Below are positions 11,650-25,800 of a stretch of DNA of 64,000 nt, piece by piece. The position numbers were made by a program, and so were the translations under genes. Within the stretch, counting starts at the first letter, position 1; each line of letters opens with the position of its first letter. The stretch covers positions 28,513,158-28,577,157 of the forward strand of contig CM017564.1 in the NCBI GenBank assembly GCA_007844125.1. The letters run 5' to 3'. The stretch comes from Sinonovacula constricta. Its lineage: Eukaryota; Mollusca; Bivalvia; Cardiida; Solecurtidae. The notes under the pieces were generated by a model. That model was not told the DNA's origin. It saw only the letters and a program-made list of their open reading frames with translations, and did not search any database.

Positions 11650-12842
11650 AACAAGAGAGCCATTATGGCCCTTAATCGCTCACCTGAGGACACAGGCTTT
11701 TAGTATGCTCATATATGGCGTCAAGTAATTATGAGTTATTTACTTTAGAAATCTTTGGTGAAGATTGGAACATTAGTGTGGCTACTGGGTTGATTACACT
11801 TTCTAGAATTTTACCTAGTAACCTACTGAATCCACATTAACCACTTCAAAACATATGTAAAATTTCAAACTGGAAACATTCTGGCCAAGTTTGGTGAAGA
11901 TTGGGCCATCAATGTGGCCCCTAAGTGTTTTCACAAAGTTTTTCTAAAATGTGACATACTTTTTGACCCCACGTGACCCAATAATATACTCATCCAAGAT
12001 TTCATGCAGACAAACTATCTGATCAAGTTTTGTAAAGACTGTGAATGTGGCCTCTAGTGTATTCACATGTTTTTTTTATTCCACATGACGCAATAACGAA
12101 TTAGTCCAAGATTTCATACAGACAAGCATTTTGACCAAGTTTGATGAAGATTGGCCCGTAAATGTGGCCTCTTGTGTGTTAACAAGCTTTTACTAAGATT
12201 TGACCTAGTGACCTACTTATTGACCCCACGTGACTCAGTGATGAACTCATCCAAGGTTTCATGCAGGCAAACAATCTGATCTAGTTTTGTGAAGATTGGG
12301 CCATACATGGGACCTCTAGTATCTTTACAAGTTTTTTCTAAGAATTGACCTAGTGGCCTACTTTTGGACCCCACGCGACCCAGTGATGAACTCATTTAAG
12401 ATTTCATGCAGGCAAACATTCTGATCAAGTTTGGTGAAGATTGGTCCATACATGGCGCCTCTAGTATGTTTACATTTTTATTTTCTAAAATCTGACCTAA
12501 TGACCTACATTTTGACCCCACGTGACCCAATAATGAACTAATCCAAGAGTTCATGCAGACAAACATTCTGACCAAGTTTGTTGAAGATTGGGCTATAAAT
12601 GTTTTCTCTAGTGTGTTCACAGGTTTTTTTCTAAGATCTGACCTAGTAACCTACTTTTTGATCCCAGGTGACCCAATAATGAACTCATCCAAGATTTCAT
12701 GCAGACAAACAAGTTTGATGAAGAAAAACTGTGGCCTCTATCGTGTTCACAAGCTAAAATGTTGACGCCGCTTGACGGACGTAGGACGAAGCAGTATCAG
12801 AAAAGCTCAACTTGAGCACGTTGAGCTCAGGTGAGCTAAAAA
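11650..12842 (+). mobile_element. Element G, copy 1 (internally tandem, inverted tips)
   Basis: It begins acaagagagccattatggcc and gctcacctgag and ends ctcaggtgagctaaaa, so a GCTCACCTGA tip is repeated inverted at the other end. The interior is several diverged ~150-bp units (gaccaagtttggtgaagatt ... gacccaataatgaactcatc). Other copies are at 24319-25107 and, inverted, at 41608-42265. It is non-autonomous; the superfamily is not determined. Confidence 0.8.
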
Positions 12843-14291
12843 CGGTTGGCAAAGTTTTGTGATATATACGATATAAAGTGGACATAATATTGTTACAGAC
12901 AGACAAACAAACGAACAGTGATCTTATCAAAGAGTTTAGAAGCGCTGTTTGAACGGTGTCAGTTTGACGCTATAGCGATTACAGTTGTGCCAACAATGGT
13001 TCAAATTATTCCAAGGTAAATCAAAAGTACAGTGCATTGGAAATTGGAAAGCAGGCAGGTCTTCAGCTGCAAATAAAGACTTCTTTTAAAAGATAGATTA
13101 TACAATGGGACAAAAGCTACATTAGGGTCACTAACATCAGATAATAGCAACCATTTTATTACTCATTCAATACTTTCAATATGCTTTTAAATTTTAACTA
13201 AAAATAAACGTGTATTTGCTGCGGGATATGACAAAAATAAATCGAGTTTGAAATTAACTACGATCTCTTACACCACTATGATCTGACTTTAAATGTCATG
13301 AGTGTGCCATTTCTCCGAATGCAATCAATAGCTTTGAACTGCTCATTTCGTTCCACTGGTCAGTTAGTAATATTCCTACGCGTTGTTCATTCATAAATCT
13401 GCATTTCATGTATATCCGAATTAGACAATATAGTAATGCACTTTCAATTTTAAAACACATAACAAAATTAATATTATCATTTGAAGCATGCCTGGACACA
13501 TTTGACAAGTCTAGTCTCCTTTGACATACATTTTTTATGCACACACTACTTCTTCTCAGGCATGAATAACTGACTGCGAGTAGTCAATGTTATGCCGATT
13601 CGATACTCCGTGCTTCTGAAATCAAGCTTCCTCATCACAATGGACGATGTCGCTTGAGACCTTCCTTTAATCCAGATGTAAGAGGAAATTGTACTAGTGG
13701 ACAACTTAGTCATATTAACATTTGGGAAGAAATACAAAATTAACACATTATACAATCAATGTAAATCATTTATGGTAATAAATCAACACAGTCCAATTGT
13801 ATATGTACATTTGTAAGTCATCATATAATCTTCCTCTTCCACGAGTGTTCACAATTTCTAACAAATTGAAAGAGCAATCCATTGTGATAACGGTCATTTG
13901 ATACAAACTGCCTCAAGAAAAATGGCTATCTACAAACACCAAGAATGCCATTGAAGAAATAACAAAACAAATATTAAAGCCATTGTTTTCATGTTCTGAA
14001 CACAATTTAACTTGTTTGCAAATAGTGTATATCCAGATCACCCATCTGCATCCATTTTTTTCAGCATGGTGTCTTCTTGCCTATGAAAAAATTAAGCAGC
14101 AGATAATTATGATGCTAAAACTAGTTATTATTAATGTAACTGTAGCATGATAATGATTTTTTGCTTCACAAACACAATTATAGTCATATCGGCGACATCC
14201 AGCTAATTATTGGTAAAGAATGATCCTAGACAGGTATCTGGAAAGAACCATGGATGCACAACAGATCAGCTGGAAACTATCTCTACATCTG
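12843..14291. other. Non-coding stretch, nothing recognised
   Basis: No splice-bounded conserved coding segment or repeat was seen. Confidence 0.5.
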
Positions 14292-15546
14292 GTACCCAGG
14301 GGTGATGGGTTGGGAAGTTACAAGACTGTATCTCTAAGGCTCAAAGGGCCAGAACCCAGGTGTGATGGGTTTGGAAGTTACAAGACTGTGACTCTAAGGC
14401 TCAAAGGGCCAGAACCCATGTGTGATGGGTTGGGAAGTTACAAGACTGTGACTCTAAGGCTCAAAGGGCCAGAACTCAGGGGTGATGGGGTGGGAAGTTA
14501 CAAGACTGTGACTCTAAGGCTCAAAGGGCCAGAACCCAGGGGTGATGGGTTGGGAAGTTACAAGACTGTGACTCTAAGGCTCAAAGGGCCAGAACCCAGG
14601 GGTGATGGGTTGGGAAGTTACAAGACTGTGATTCTAAGGCTCTAAGGGCCAGAACCCAGGGGTGATGGGTTGGGAAGTTACAAGACTGTGACTCGAAGGC
14701 TCAAAGGGCCAGAACCCAGGGGTGATGGGTTGGGAAGTTACAAGACTGTGACTCTAAGGCTCAAAGGGTCAGAACCCAGGTGTGATGGGTTTGGAAGTTA
14801 CAAGACTGTGACTCTAAGGCTCTAAGGGCCAGAACCCAGGGGTGATGGGTTGGGAAGTTACAAGACTGTGACTCTAAGGATCAAAGGGCCAGAACCCAGG
14901 GGTGATGGGTTGGGAAGTTACAAGACTGTATCTCTAAGGCTCAAAGGGCCAGAACCCAGGTGTGATGGGTTTGGAAGTTACAAGACTGTGACTCTAAGGC
15001 TCAAAGGGCCAGAACCCAGGGGTGATGGGTTGGGAAGTTACAAGACTGTGACTCTAAGGCTCAAAGGGCCAGAACCCAGGGTTGATGGGTTGGGAAGTTA
15101 CAAGACTGACTCTTAGGCTCTAAGGGCCAGAACTCAGGGGTGATGGGTTTGGAAGTTACAAGACTGTCACTCTAAGGCTCTAAGGGCCAGAACCCAGGGG
15201 TGATGGGTTGGAAAGTTACAAGACTGACTCTAAGGCTCAAAGGGCCAGAACCCAGTGGTGATGGGTTGGGAAGTTACAAGACTGTCACTCTAAGGCTCAA
15301 AGGGCCAGAACCCAGTGGTGATGGGTTGGGAAGTTACAAGACTGTGACTCTAAAGCTCTAAGGGTCAGAACCCAGGGGTGATGGGTTGGGAAGTTACAAG
15401 ACTGTGACTCTAAAGCGCTAAGGGCCAGAACCCAGGGGTGATGGGTTGGGAAGTTACAAGACTGTGACTCTAAGGCTCAAAGGGCCAGAACCCAGGTGTG
15501 ATGGGTTGGAGAGTTACAAGACTGTGACTCTAAGGCTCTAAGGGCC
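14292..15546. repeat. 60-bp minisatellite (~21 units)
   Basis: The unit contains ggtgatgggttgggaagtta, then caagactgtgactctaaggc, then tcaaagggccagaacccagg. Because 60 is a multiple of three, some stretches stay open and translate as a 20-aa period (GDGLGSYKTVTLRLKGPEPR). Units of 58 bp from about 15105 break the frame. It is best read as a minisatellite, not a gene. Confidence 0.95.
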
Positions 15547-15639
15547 ACACTCCTCAACAACCATCTTGTTTACATGGTAACATGTCCCTTCAGGCTGGTA
15601 TGTGCCCATACTGCTTACATCACACAATAGGGGTGCCAG

Positions 15640-15845
15640 GGAGCGAGCATTTAAAGTCACTGACGTGTAACTCCTCAGCCGCTCACTGTGTGGGTTTGAG
15701 TCCTCATTGGGGTGAAAGTTTTCATGAGGCAAAGTTTTCCAGCTAACATGTGGTGAGCCGCTGGTTTTTCTCCAACAATAATTAGCTGGACATTGCCACT
15801 ATGACCATAATTGTGTTGGTGTAACGTAACAAAAACAAAACAAAC
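15640..15845 (+). mobile_element. SINE A copy (tRNA-derived)
   Basis: A tRNA-like head (gtaactcctcagccgctcac, then gtgtgggtttgagtcctcat) is followed by a conserved body (caataattagctggacattg). The tail is gtgtaacgtaacaaaaacaa. Confidence 0.75.
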
Positions 15846-18017
15846 ATCACACAATAACCATGTGACAGAAAAAAAAGGCGTTTCAACATTGAAAAATACA
15901 ATTCTCATTGTGGCAATAGATTTCATTTATTCAGTATGGTTCTGCTGAAACATGGACATATCGTATCTGAATGAAGAGAATATTTGAAATTTTGAAACTC
16001 TTTAAGTACTAGTCAGCACCATTTATTTGATTTATATTGAAAGCATAGAAAGATACAAATCTAAAATGTTTTCATAGGTTGATCACTAATCGTAACTTAT
16101 TTGGAACAATAACAACTGACACACACTGTTATTGTTGTAGATAAATAAGTTAAATATGCACATTTACATTTCAAATATGAATATGTTAAGAAGTAACTCA
16201 AAAGTTTATACATAGAAGTAAATCATTATGAAAAAAACATCAACAACAAAAAACAACAAAAAACCTGTTGATAACTGTTTTCAAATTGCATATAAAATAT
16301 TGACTTTATACAAAGGACCTAATTGTAATTAGTTCTTCATGAAGCATATCTGAAGATAAATTTATACTAATGTGAAAAAAAATAATCTTCCAAAATTATT
16401 AAAAAAATTTGACATACCCAATTCAGACAAATTATAAAAAATATGCTAGCCTAACATGTGGGCATTTCAAAATGGAGTATGCGTAAGAAACGTGAAAATA
16501 TAGAACTACAAGTTGTGCTGAACCGAATACAAATTATTTTCTTTCCTTCCTGTGTAACCTCCCCTATGCTTAACGAAGTTAATCAAACAGTACGTTTTAA
16601 GTGCGTACTTATCAACAAAAACAATCGAAAACTAGGTGTGCATACTTCAAAGATTAACATGAAAGTATAAAATGATACATTAACTATAAACAAAGTTGTA
16701 ATAGTTATAAATCAATAACAGTACAATATGTGAAATACATGAGTACATGTATAAATATAATGTCTTTTATAGACTGTCAAGTTATAGTCCAACATGTTTT
16801 CACTGCCAATTTATAGAATACCAGTACAAAAAACATTGCTGTGTCTGAAACGCAATGGGTGCGTTTCGTAATTGGATTTTATGGCACATCATAAATCTAA
16901 AGCTCGATTGAAAAACGTTCTCAAATTTTTGTTTTATGATCACTCCTAAGTGCATTTCATCAGACTGTTGTAAGAGCGATAGTTAAATCGATCAAAAGAA
17001 CTCATAAGATTTAAGAGAGAACTGGCTCTGAGTGCAAATTCAGAAATATTAATCAAACGCTCTTCAGACGGAAAACAATTCTTAAGAAAAGAAAACGATC
17101 TTAAGATTTATGATGAAATGCACACAATATTTTCCTGTTTTGTCAAAGTGGTAAAACACATTTTTTTGTTTTTGTCATATTTTAAAGATAAACACTGGGT
17201 ACCTGTATACACATGAGGTCAATTAAAGTAAATAACTATAAACACACACGGTTTCAATGCTTTTCACTTAAAATACATTTCTTATCAGAATTTATTCTTT
17301 TTTACTCATATTTTCCAGTATAAATTCTAATTTTATTTTTTATAAATTGCAAAGCTTAAACTTAAAAGTTTCACTTCAAGCAAAATAGAGTCAGTTGTTA
17401 ATTATACATTTAAATAGATGACATTAAACAAGTTTTTAGAATTTTGTAATCAAAACATATTAAAGATCACAAGAGTAATAAAATAAGGAAATAAACAACA
17501 TGTTGCAACATTAATGAACCAGGAGTACAAAATGCCAAAAAGTATGTGAAGTAAATGTCTGACGTAAATCTTGGGACAAAAAGTAATTTATATCCATCAG
17601 ACACTAAGTTTGCAATAAAATACACAAATATTTTTTGAACTATTAACATGCCATTTCCTTAAAATTGAGCTACCTATTCTCTATTTAAACACAACTTTAT
17701 TGAAAATACCTCTAAAATTAACTGCATATATATCAGATATCTTAACAAAGTGGCCAATAAAAGTCTTTTCTGTTTCAGTGTGTTTCTATATATACCTACA
17801 TTTCTTTATTCGAAGGTGATATCTGACAGTTTGCCTATATAAAATAAGTGTAACAGTATCGAACTGCATCGAACCGCTGCTTTAGGTAATATGGGCATCG
17901 CTTTTGTAAGAACCAATACCTTACTCTTAATAAATACGATTTTGAACACTAACTGAATTGTTAGTTAGTTAGTTAGAATTCATCACGCAAAAATTCACTG
18001 CGTATTCTTCCCAACTT
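15846..18017. other. Non-coding stretch, nothing recognised
   Basis: Very AT-rich, with no supported gene or repeat family. Confidence 0.5.
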
Positions 18018-18252
18018 TATAAATAACACAATAGTGGTCTCTGCTAAAAATAGATATTGACGTCAGAGTGAATTACCCGGATGACTATATAACGTGATAT
18101 CAAAGTAAGTGGTCACATGGTTTCCTAAGTTTAAAAATAGCTATCTCTGCATCGTGGCTCAGATAGGAAATACCTGTTTGCAACGACCAGTGCTGATTTA
18201 TGCTTGACTGTTCACACAGATCTAGGACATCAATAAACAGCATTTTGCAGAA
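18018..18252. repeat. Dispersed repeat D, copy 2 (inverted)
   Basis: The reverse complement matches 11095-11330 and 31680-31922, including gcaaaatgctg, atttcctatctgagcca and the terminal ttatttataa blocks. Confidence 0.72.
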
Positions 18253-18969
18253 CCTTTGCAAATAACAATCACGTATTTGGTTTTTTGAGATACAATCTTT
18301 ATCATGCCATGTTTAACTAATATTTTATTTCTATTTTTCGAATAAATAAATATGATTTTGTTACTCATGTTGGCTAAATGAATTTTATGTAAGTTAAACA
18401 CATTTTGCAGTGTAAGAACTATGTTTATTTATGGCTGGAATACATAGTTACCTTTTATGATGTAAAACAAAACATGCTGCGAAATCAAGGTCCGATTCTA
18501 AGTAAAATTAAAGACAAATGTGCAAGCGTGCTGTCGTAAAATTTGCCCTAGCATTTAACTTTTGACATCATTAGTTAGCATTTTATTTTGGAATCAAATT
18601 CACATGCCTTTTTTTTCCCATAATACTTGATTATGATATTTATACTCAAATAACAAACGCCGATCGAGTATACAAATGTATATATGCATGCACTAAGGTA
18701 TTTGCAAGTAACCATATAAAGCATATGCAAAACCTGCAGGACTACATCACAGCCCCTAGCTTTACTTAACACACACAAGTATCCACGTTATTATGTTCTA
18801 TTTATATGCTGAATGCCAAAATCCCTGTGACATACCCAGCAGCCTTACGATGTAGAAACGCAAAACCATTTACCAGGCAAACACTTGCTAGGCAATCTTA
18901 GTAAATGTGAGATCATATTAAGGCTTCACTTAGTTATACTTAGTAACAGACGTCACACTTTACATATGT

Positions 18970-19290
18970 AGGATGTTTGTTTATTGGGTTTATCATCCCG
19001 CCAATGGTATTTCAGTTATCTAGATATGGTGTCCACTTGAAGTAGAAATAGTGCTGCCTTCACTGTGTATAGCATGCCATGAGCACCTTGCATGATACCA
19101 CACCCAGTCACATTATCCTGACACCGGGCCAACCAGTTGTAGAACTACTGTTATATTTGCTTGAGCTTTAGCAAGAGAGCTATACCACTACCATTTTTAA
19201 TGACTTTGGTATGTCACGGCCCGGGATCGAACCCGGGCCCTCCTGTACCCGGAGCCGACCCTCTACCGACTGCACTACCATGTCGTGTGA
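18970..19290 (-). mobile_element. SINE B copy 1 (tRNA-derived)
   Basis: On the minus strand the right end reads as a tRNA-like head: GTGCAGTCGGTAGAGGGTCG (A-box region), then CCCGGGTTCGATCCCGGG (B box). The body contains gtgataccacacccagtcac-type sequence shared with 28003-28318 and 32905-33242. It is the best-preserved head in the window but lacks a complete tRNA fold, so it is not called a tRNA gene. Confidence 0.85.
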
Positions 19291-22200
19291 AGGATGTCAG
19301 ATTAAACTTGAAACGTCAGTATTGATAGTTTGTTATTATTTACAGTTAATATTCATATTTGACATATTTTATTACGACACGACTTATTTCGACACAATAA
19401 AATGTAAAAATGTAAGAAATACTATGAAATAAAGAAGGAGCTATCTGCACCATGCAAGTATTAAGTGTTTTCAAGGATTAACAATAATTCACAGAAAAAA
19501 ATACTACAAAATGAAAGGGGCAAAAGCTCTGGAACAAGGTAATCCAAATTATCCCACCTTCAGGCACACCTGATTATCATTATCAATGAGCCCTGCAAAT
19601 ATGATGAAATTAAGATGTGTTTTAAAGGCAGACCAATCTACACAAGAAACTGCTAATAGGCGGCTGATGGACACACAGAAGAATGTGCACCATTCCATAA
19701 TATGTGCTTTCAGCCATATAAAATTGAGATCATTCAAAAAACTATACATGAAAAGGCATTAACCTTAAATGTTTTGTTTTTTTTAATTAAAATTTTTGTT
19801 TTTCACATTTTTAATACAAAATTCACAGTAAATTTGTAAACATAATCAAAACCAAAAAACCAAGACACATACCGGATTCTCTCTGTGTGTTGGCAGGCTT
19901 AAAGCAACAATAACTGGCAAAACATTGCGTTTACCTTCTTCACAACAGTTTTGAATAGGAATAAAGATAATACTTAAAAAAATACTTGTCAAAAAATGTA
20001 GATGTAAATATGATGGCCAGTGAAAAACAAAAGAAAAAGACAAAAATGTTACTAAAGCAAAAATTGGTTACGGTACGATTTAAACCAGGCACCACTTGTA
20101 TGGCAGTGCAATGCTTGCTGATTGAGTTAACGAGTCTAATCACATGCTTGTTTTATGTCCGTTAATAATGAATTGTAAGTGGCATAGTTTATCATACTTT
20201 TTTCAATGGCGTTATGATTTTTTACAGGTTGAAACTGGCGCTTATAACTTTAGTTGGATTAAAACTGGCCCTAAGAAGGGGTCTATTGTTACTATTTTGG
20301 TAAGACTTCTGTTCTGTACTGACTTGTTTGTTTCTGAGGAGTCAATGGGGTTATATATTTTTTTTCTTTTCCAGAAACTTATATTTATATGAAATTTTTT
20401 CCTTTAAAAGTGTTCCAATACTAAGAGAGACATGCTTTACTGAATTAATTGTTGGTTGCCTATGATCTACCACTGGCCACTGCTGTCTTAATGAGATGTT
20501 TACAGATGCAGGAATTGCCATGTTGATTAAAAAATGTAGACGACTAAGAGCAATATATGGCAAGGATAAGATAATCTTTGTTACTGATACTCTTGTGATT
20601 ATAATACACAACACTTGGTTGAAATTTTAGTATAATCCAAGAATAAATGGGATGGGATTTGCCAGCATTTTTGCCGATACTGTGCAGTGACATTTCTATC
20701 ATTATAGCACAGTGGCACTTATGAGGTGCCCAGGGACTAAACCCGGCCGGTCCATTATACTGGCACCGACGAGTCAGGCATAACGCTGTCCCCTTAGCCC
20801 CAAGTGTTAGGAGGGAAGCCACTACTACCAACTTTAAAGTCTTTGGAAATTCCCCCCACAAACACATATGTTTTACCACAACAGAGTGCTGATAACAGCT
20901 TTTCTGACAAGCAAAAAAAACCCCCAAAACAACATTAATAATTCCATATGTGGCCGTTGTCACTTCTCTATTTAATGCATTTAAACATGTTCAATAAATC
21001 TATTTAGCGAATTTGAACATGTTCAATTAATGAAAATCAATAAGCACATAGAATCACTCTAAACAGCTGTGTAACTGCTCAAAAAAGAATGAGACTTCCG
21101 CACTCAGCAGTTATGTGATCCTGTTTAACCAGATTTTCTTCTAAAAGTGTCTTAAACCATTGAGGAATAATTTTATTACATATTTAATTTGTCAGAAAAT
21201 AGGAATGTTCCGAAAGTTTTTTATATTTCTTTGCCAAAAAATAGGTGTGTTCCAAAAGCATTGAGTGTCCCAATACAAAGAATAATAAGATAATACTTTT
21301 GCCAATAAACAAGGCATTGGATCTTATCAATAAATAATAATAATACATTTCAATGATTAAAACATAGCCATGGCTAGCCTAGAAATAATGCCCAATGTAG
21401 CGCTGTAGAAAGATAAACTGCCAACAAACTGTAGCATATCTTTTTTTTTGTTCATACAATTAACCTATTAACAAACTTATTAACAAGACACAGTTAAATG
21501 AAATGGGAAAAAGACATTCATAGAAATCCTTTTTATGTCTTATAGTTTACCAGATATGCATATATTTCAAACTCTATAGTATATACTGACCCTTTTCCAT
21601 TCAAATGCAATGACAAATTTTAACTTTTTTAAACAAACATTTCCTCTGAGATATATTTAGTTCTTGAATAATAGCTAAAATACAATAATTCAATTTATAC
21701 AAATTTTTTTTTAAAGTAAACATCATTCATAAGTTCTTATAGTGCATTGCAATTATATCATTAAATTGCCGATACAAAAAAACAACACACTAAAAATACT
21801 GGTAATCTGGTAATTCTGTTAATAGATATTTTTAATTAAAGTCAAACAATCAGGTATTGCCTACACATCTTGCCAATACATGAAAAACAGTTCTCAAAGA
21901 AATAGTACCAAACCTTATATCAAGTGGCAGAATGTCTTCAGCAAATACTGTGATAAAGTCTGGGATCATAGGGTCCTTACAGGAACATATATTTCTGTAT
22001 TCTATGTTGTCAGAGCCTGCACTTGTCAATTCTTTATAAATGGTCATCTAATGTGAAACATAACAATAATAAACAAACCAGAAATATACATCAACAAGAT
22101 ATTTCTAAAAAAGCAGATTTTTAATCTGTCCTACTTATGCAAGTACTTAGCAAAGTACATTACAAAGTACATAACCACATCCCTCATCTTTCCGATATTG

Positions 22201-22445
22201 TCATTTGATTCTTTTTCACTGTGAGTTGATGCAAAGATTACATCCATAATTCTTTGTTGTTTGTTAATAACTACTTGCAAGACGATTGAACAGATTGCTT
22301 AAAACAAACAAACAATGGCATGGTGCAGATCCTGATCAGACAGCTCCCGGGGGAGCTCAATGTCCTTGATCTATCCCATACCAGTAAGCCTGACCAATCT
22401 TATCCATCATTATAAAAAACAAATCCAACAACCTATAAACTCCAA
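19291..22445. other. Region downstream of SIRT1, no gene recognised
   Basis: It probably contains the SIRT1 3' UTR on the minus strand. A candidate AATAAA on that strand lies at 21172-21177, far from the stop. A SINE-like fragment with a B-box-like GGGTTTAGTCCC is near 20740. The open frame at 21850-22047 is not recognisable. Confidence 0.45.
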
Positions 22446-22870
22446 TCATTCCCTTGTATCACAGCCATCTATACTGTCTCCAGACATCTTATACTCGCTA
22501 TCACTCGTACTACTGTCTGTGCGCGGCTCCATCTTGACATCCGTCACCGAGGTGACAGTTGCTATGGTGACAGTGTCTTGAGGTAGATTGCGCTGCACCG
22601 TACGAGGGTGGTTATGTTCTGATTCACTCCATTTGCACATTTCTGGGATATGTCCACTATCAGTGCAGGTATCAGCAGCCAGCTCGAGTATACCACTATT
22701 GTCATCTGCAGACTCAGCTGTCCCAGTGGTGTCATTAGTGTCTCTGGACTTGTCCAGAGAGTCCAGGTCCTCTTCACTGAAGTCACTCTCGGACTCGGAC
22801 ATGACCGTTGTGAAGACCTCAGCCTCTGGGAACACATAGCGACATGGCGGGATGAAACAGTACTGGTTGG
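22446..22870 (-). CDS. SIRT1: SIRT1 exon 10 (terminal)
   Basis: Acceptor [28 protein letters not shown] resembles the human ESA segment that folds back on the catalytic core. An acidic Ser-rich tail follows, with a TGA stop at 22446-22448. Confidence 0.95.
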
Positions 22871-25800
22871 CTAGAAAATAAAATCAGGAGAAACAATCAA
22901 CTTTCATTTGAATAAATATGCTAAAAAAAGAACATTTCTTTTCACCTTTTAAGTTAGTTTTTTATGTCATAAACTATGACAATTTAAACATATATACTAA
23001 TAGTGAGATATGTTATAAAAAAATTGCAAACTAGATTTATAAATGTATTTGTTGTTATATTGCACTTATAATTATGGTTATAGTGACAATGTCTACTAAT
23101 TATTGGTGGTGGAAGACCACAGATTTATGTCAGGGTAGAACCACCGGTGCAAAACCTCAGGTCAAGTGGAATAATTCTACACATGAAAAACTATGTCCTG
23201 AGTAGCAAGGAGCTAAGGAGTGTTAAGTTGACCCGAACCGCTCAGCCACAAGTGCCATATTATCTTATTTGTAAAAGTGCCCTTCTGCTTGAAAATAGAT
23301 GTAATATTTCTTTATTGTACTGCACTTATTTCAAATCTTCAAATGCAGTTAATAAAGATACTAACTTCCAAGCCTGCTGGCAACACTATATCGAGAGTAG
23401 GTGGGTGTGCACATCTCTGTTACATCCTCGGTGCTGGCCTGCCGGTCTGACGATTCCCCACCCGTGTCTGAGTTAGCAGCAGACTCCCCATCACCTGTGT
23501 CTACACTGCCTAGAGTCACATCATTCGTACTATCACAAACAGTATCAGTCTCTACACCAGTCTCCCGCTGAGGGGCGACGGCTCCTGCTGAAGACACGTG
23601 GTTGGAATCACTGTCGTTTAAATTTCTATTCTCTCGTTCACTAACGACAGAACTACTACTGGAAGCACCAACAGCTTCCTGAACAACAGATTTGATGTCA
23701 TTGTTCTTAGCTTTCTGATCAACCTTGCTTAATTTTCCTTTACATGAATCAGGACAACTTTCATCAATCTGTGATGTTTCAACTGTTTTATCATCACTTG
23801 CAGTGCCAAGAGACGATGAAGTAGCACCATCTTTATGATTGCGAGGACCCTTACCACCCTCTCTAGAAGTATGTAGCGGTCTGGATGATGTACTGTCAGG
23901 ACCTGCATCAGAGCCCTGCTGGGATGGGGATTCCAGAGATGGGGTTGTGGGTGGAGTCAGCAGAAGATCAGGCGATATCTCAGACATCAGGACAGGGTGG
24001 GCCAGACTCTCCCAGCCCTCACCAAGCAGACGACACAACAAGGACACAATCACCTCACAGTCACCCAGCAATTCGACATCAAAGTTGAGGTTTCTCAGAG
24101 GTTCTTTGTTTATCAGGATTTGTGGGACATGTGATGGCAGAGAGTCTGAAATGGCATACAGGTTGAACTTAAGCAACAAATAATTAGTATTTAGCATGTA
24201 TTGAATAAAAAAAACATAAAAGGGTCTCCTTGTTAATAAACAGATATGTACAGGGTATGTTATCGTGAACAATGCATATATAAAACTATAGCAGATGCTC
24301 ATTATAAGAAATGTTTAAAACAAGAGGGCCATGATGACCCTTAATTGCTCACCTGATAACACAGGCTTTAAGTAGGCTCAAATTTGGCATCAAGTAATTA
24401 AGTGTAAATTACTTTAGAAATCTTTGGTGAAGATTGGACCATTAGAGTGGCCACTGTTTTGATTACATTTTCTAGAATTTTACCAAGTAACCTACTGAAT
24501 CCACATGACCCAATTCAAAATATATATGTAAGATTTCATACTGGCAAACATGCTGGCCAAGTTTGGTGAAGATTGGGCCATAAATGGGGCCTCTAGTGTG
24601 TTCACAAGCTTTTGCTAAGATTTGACCTAGTGACCTACTTTTGACCCCACGTGACGCAATAACGAACTCATCCGAGATTTCATGTAGACAAACATTCTGA
24701 CGAAGTTTGATGAAGATTGACCTATAATTATGGCCTCTAGTGTGTTTACAAGCTTTTTTCAAAACTTGACTTAGTGACCTTATTTTTGACCCCAAGTGAC
24801 CCAGTTACAAACTCAACCAAGATTTCATGCAGACAAACATTCTGACCAATTCTGGTGTAGATTAGGCTATAAATGTGGTCTCTAGAGTTTTTCCTAAAAT
24901 TTGACTACTGACCTACTTTTTGACCCCAGGTGACCCAATAATGAACTCATCCAAGATTTCATGCAGACTAACATTCTGACCAAGTTTGATGAAGATTGGA
25001 TAAAAACTGTGGCCTCTAGCGTTTTTTACAAGCTAAAATGTTGACGACGGACGAAGTGGTATCACAAAAGCTCCCCATGAGCAAGTTCTGCACAGGTGAG
25101 CTAAAAAATTATTTGCTGTTTACTCCATGAAAAGCGAGATTAGTAATGGAAGAAGAGGAAGAGATGGGGGGAGATGGGGGGAGAGGTAAAGAAGATGGTT
25201 CTCTTTCTTTATTGAATTACTGACATCCTGAATGCTTAGAAAAAGTACATTTGTAATTGATGGTGATGTTTAACTATATGCCATAAGTATATTGTGTGTT
25301 TCTGTTTGTTTCTGAAATACATGACACCAACCAATTATGATCATTACAGCAATTTTGATGGAGGAAGACCCCAAACAAAAGTCTGGGTAGAACCACTGGC
25401 GCACTGAAAGTTAGCTGGAAAACATTCCCACAGTAAGTCCTTCGCCCCGAACGGGACTCAAATCCACGCGGTGAGAGGCTAAGCGGTCAGAACAATTACT
25501 AGTCGGCAACTCTACCACTACACCAAAAAGTACATAAAAAGATAAAAAGGCCAATATTAGAAATGCAATTTTCATCAATGATCATATAATTTTCACTCTA
25601 TAACACTTAATTATAAAATGTACACTTGAAATGGTCAGAAAGCAAAACAACATGAACCTACATTTTGCAGATACCTTGTAGAAACCTTAAAAATACAGCA
25701 ATTACAAAAGGTATACAGAGATAATAAATCATTTAACCTTGTCTATGATGTGTCTTTTCATTAGACGTGAATTTTCTTTATAAGAAGCATTAGTGTGCGT

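Noticed and set aside
15538..15926. Minus-strand open frames near 15.6-15.9 kb
   Set aside because: They are antisense to a SINE A copy and have no conserved content.
19200..19290. tRNA gene
   Set aside because: Good A and B boxes, but no closing acceptor stem, and a multi-copy body follows: a SINE head. The same holds at 35900-35992 and 25430-25525.
21850..22047. 65-residue minus-strand open frame as an extra exon or gene
   Set aside because: No family resemblance and no need in the SIRT1 model, which already has a stop at 22446; probably 3' UTR or intergenic.
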